Source: DATLFA01 sp039934635
GTDB lineage: Bacteria > Actinomycetota > Acidimicrobiia > Acidimicrobiales > WLNW01
NCBI GenBank assembly: GCA_039934635.1
Contig: JBDTLT010000329.1
Location: 1-5,042, forward strand
Length of the DNA: 5,042 nt
Direction of reading: 5' to 3'
Shown: one piece after another, positions 5,022 through 5,042 of the stretch
Numbering within the stretch: the first letter of the stretch is position 1
Layout of the letters: each line of letters opens with the position of its first letter
The notes under the pieces: generated by a model
What the model saw: only the letters and a program-made list of their open reading frames with translations
Database searches by the model: none
What the model was told of the DNA's origin: nothing
Program-made: the position numbers and the translations under genes

Positions 5022-5042
5022 GGAGGTAAACATGCAAGGGAT
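5022..5042 (+). CDS. Start of a plus-strand gene with strong ribosome binding site (partial)
   Basis: GGAGGT (5022-5027) is a near-ideal Shine-Dalgarno, with five bases between GGAGG and an ATG at 5032-5034. Only Met-Gln-Gly and two bases of a fourth codon (Ile or Met) are inside the window, so the product cannot be identified. Some actinobacterial acyl-CoA ligases begin with a similar M-x-G-(I/L/M) start, but three residues are far too few to use. The interval includes the ribosome binding site; coding starts at 5032. Confidence 0.75.

Overview
The window is GC-rich bacterial DNA with tightly packed genes, strongly G/C-biased third codon positions and GTG as well as ATG starts. An F420-type luciferase-like oxidoreductase, a Tyr-rich PRC-barrel protein, apparently leaderless promoters and a lipoprotein with a Thr/Pro/Ala linker rich in TTV/APTTT-like runs all point to a high-GC actinobacterium. 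The linker style is common in Acidimicrobiia, but that class assignment is inference.

Layout: (1) bases 1-198 are the 3' end of an unrecognised plus-strand gene. (2) Facing it, 226-591 minus, is a small PRC-barrel protein. (3) 592-947 has no confident gene, but holds a possible 52-residue two-helix membrane protein (694-852 minus) and a divergent promoter region. (4) 948-3931 plus is a compact three-gene run: a nitronate monooxygenase-family flavoenzyme, then an SDR oxidoreductase 9 nt downstream, then a lipid-anchored N-acetylmuramoyl-L-alanine amidase whose ATG overlaps the SDR stop codon. (5) 3948-4910 minus is an LLM-class, probably F420-dependent, oxidoreductase that converges on the amidase with only 16 nt between the stop codons. 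(6) 4911-5031 is a divergent intergenic region with a perfect GTTAGG/CCTAAC palindrome resembling an IdeR/DtxR iron box. It sits on the predicted promoter of a plus-strand gene whose strong Shine-Dalgarno and first codons lie at 5022-5042.

How the genes work together: the flavoenzyme and the SDR probably serve one oxidative or catabolic step, with substrate unknown. The amidase is translationally linked to them but acts outside the membrane on peptidoglycan, so the operon mixes metabolism and envelope work. I see no RNA gene, CRISPR array, insertion sequence or phage signature. The protein content is ordinary. The more interesting signals are regulatory: the candidate iron box, the mirrored leaderless promoters, and the unusual SDR nucleotide-binding loop.
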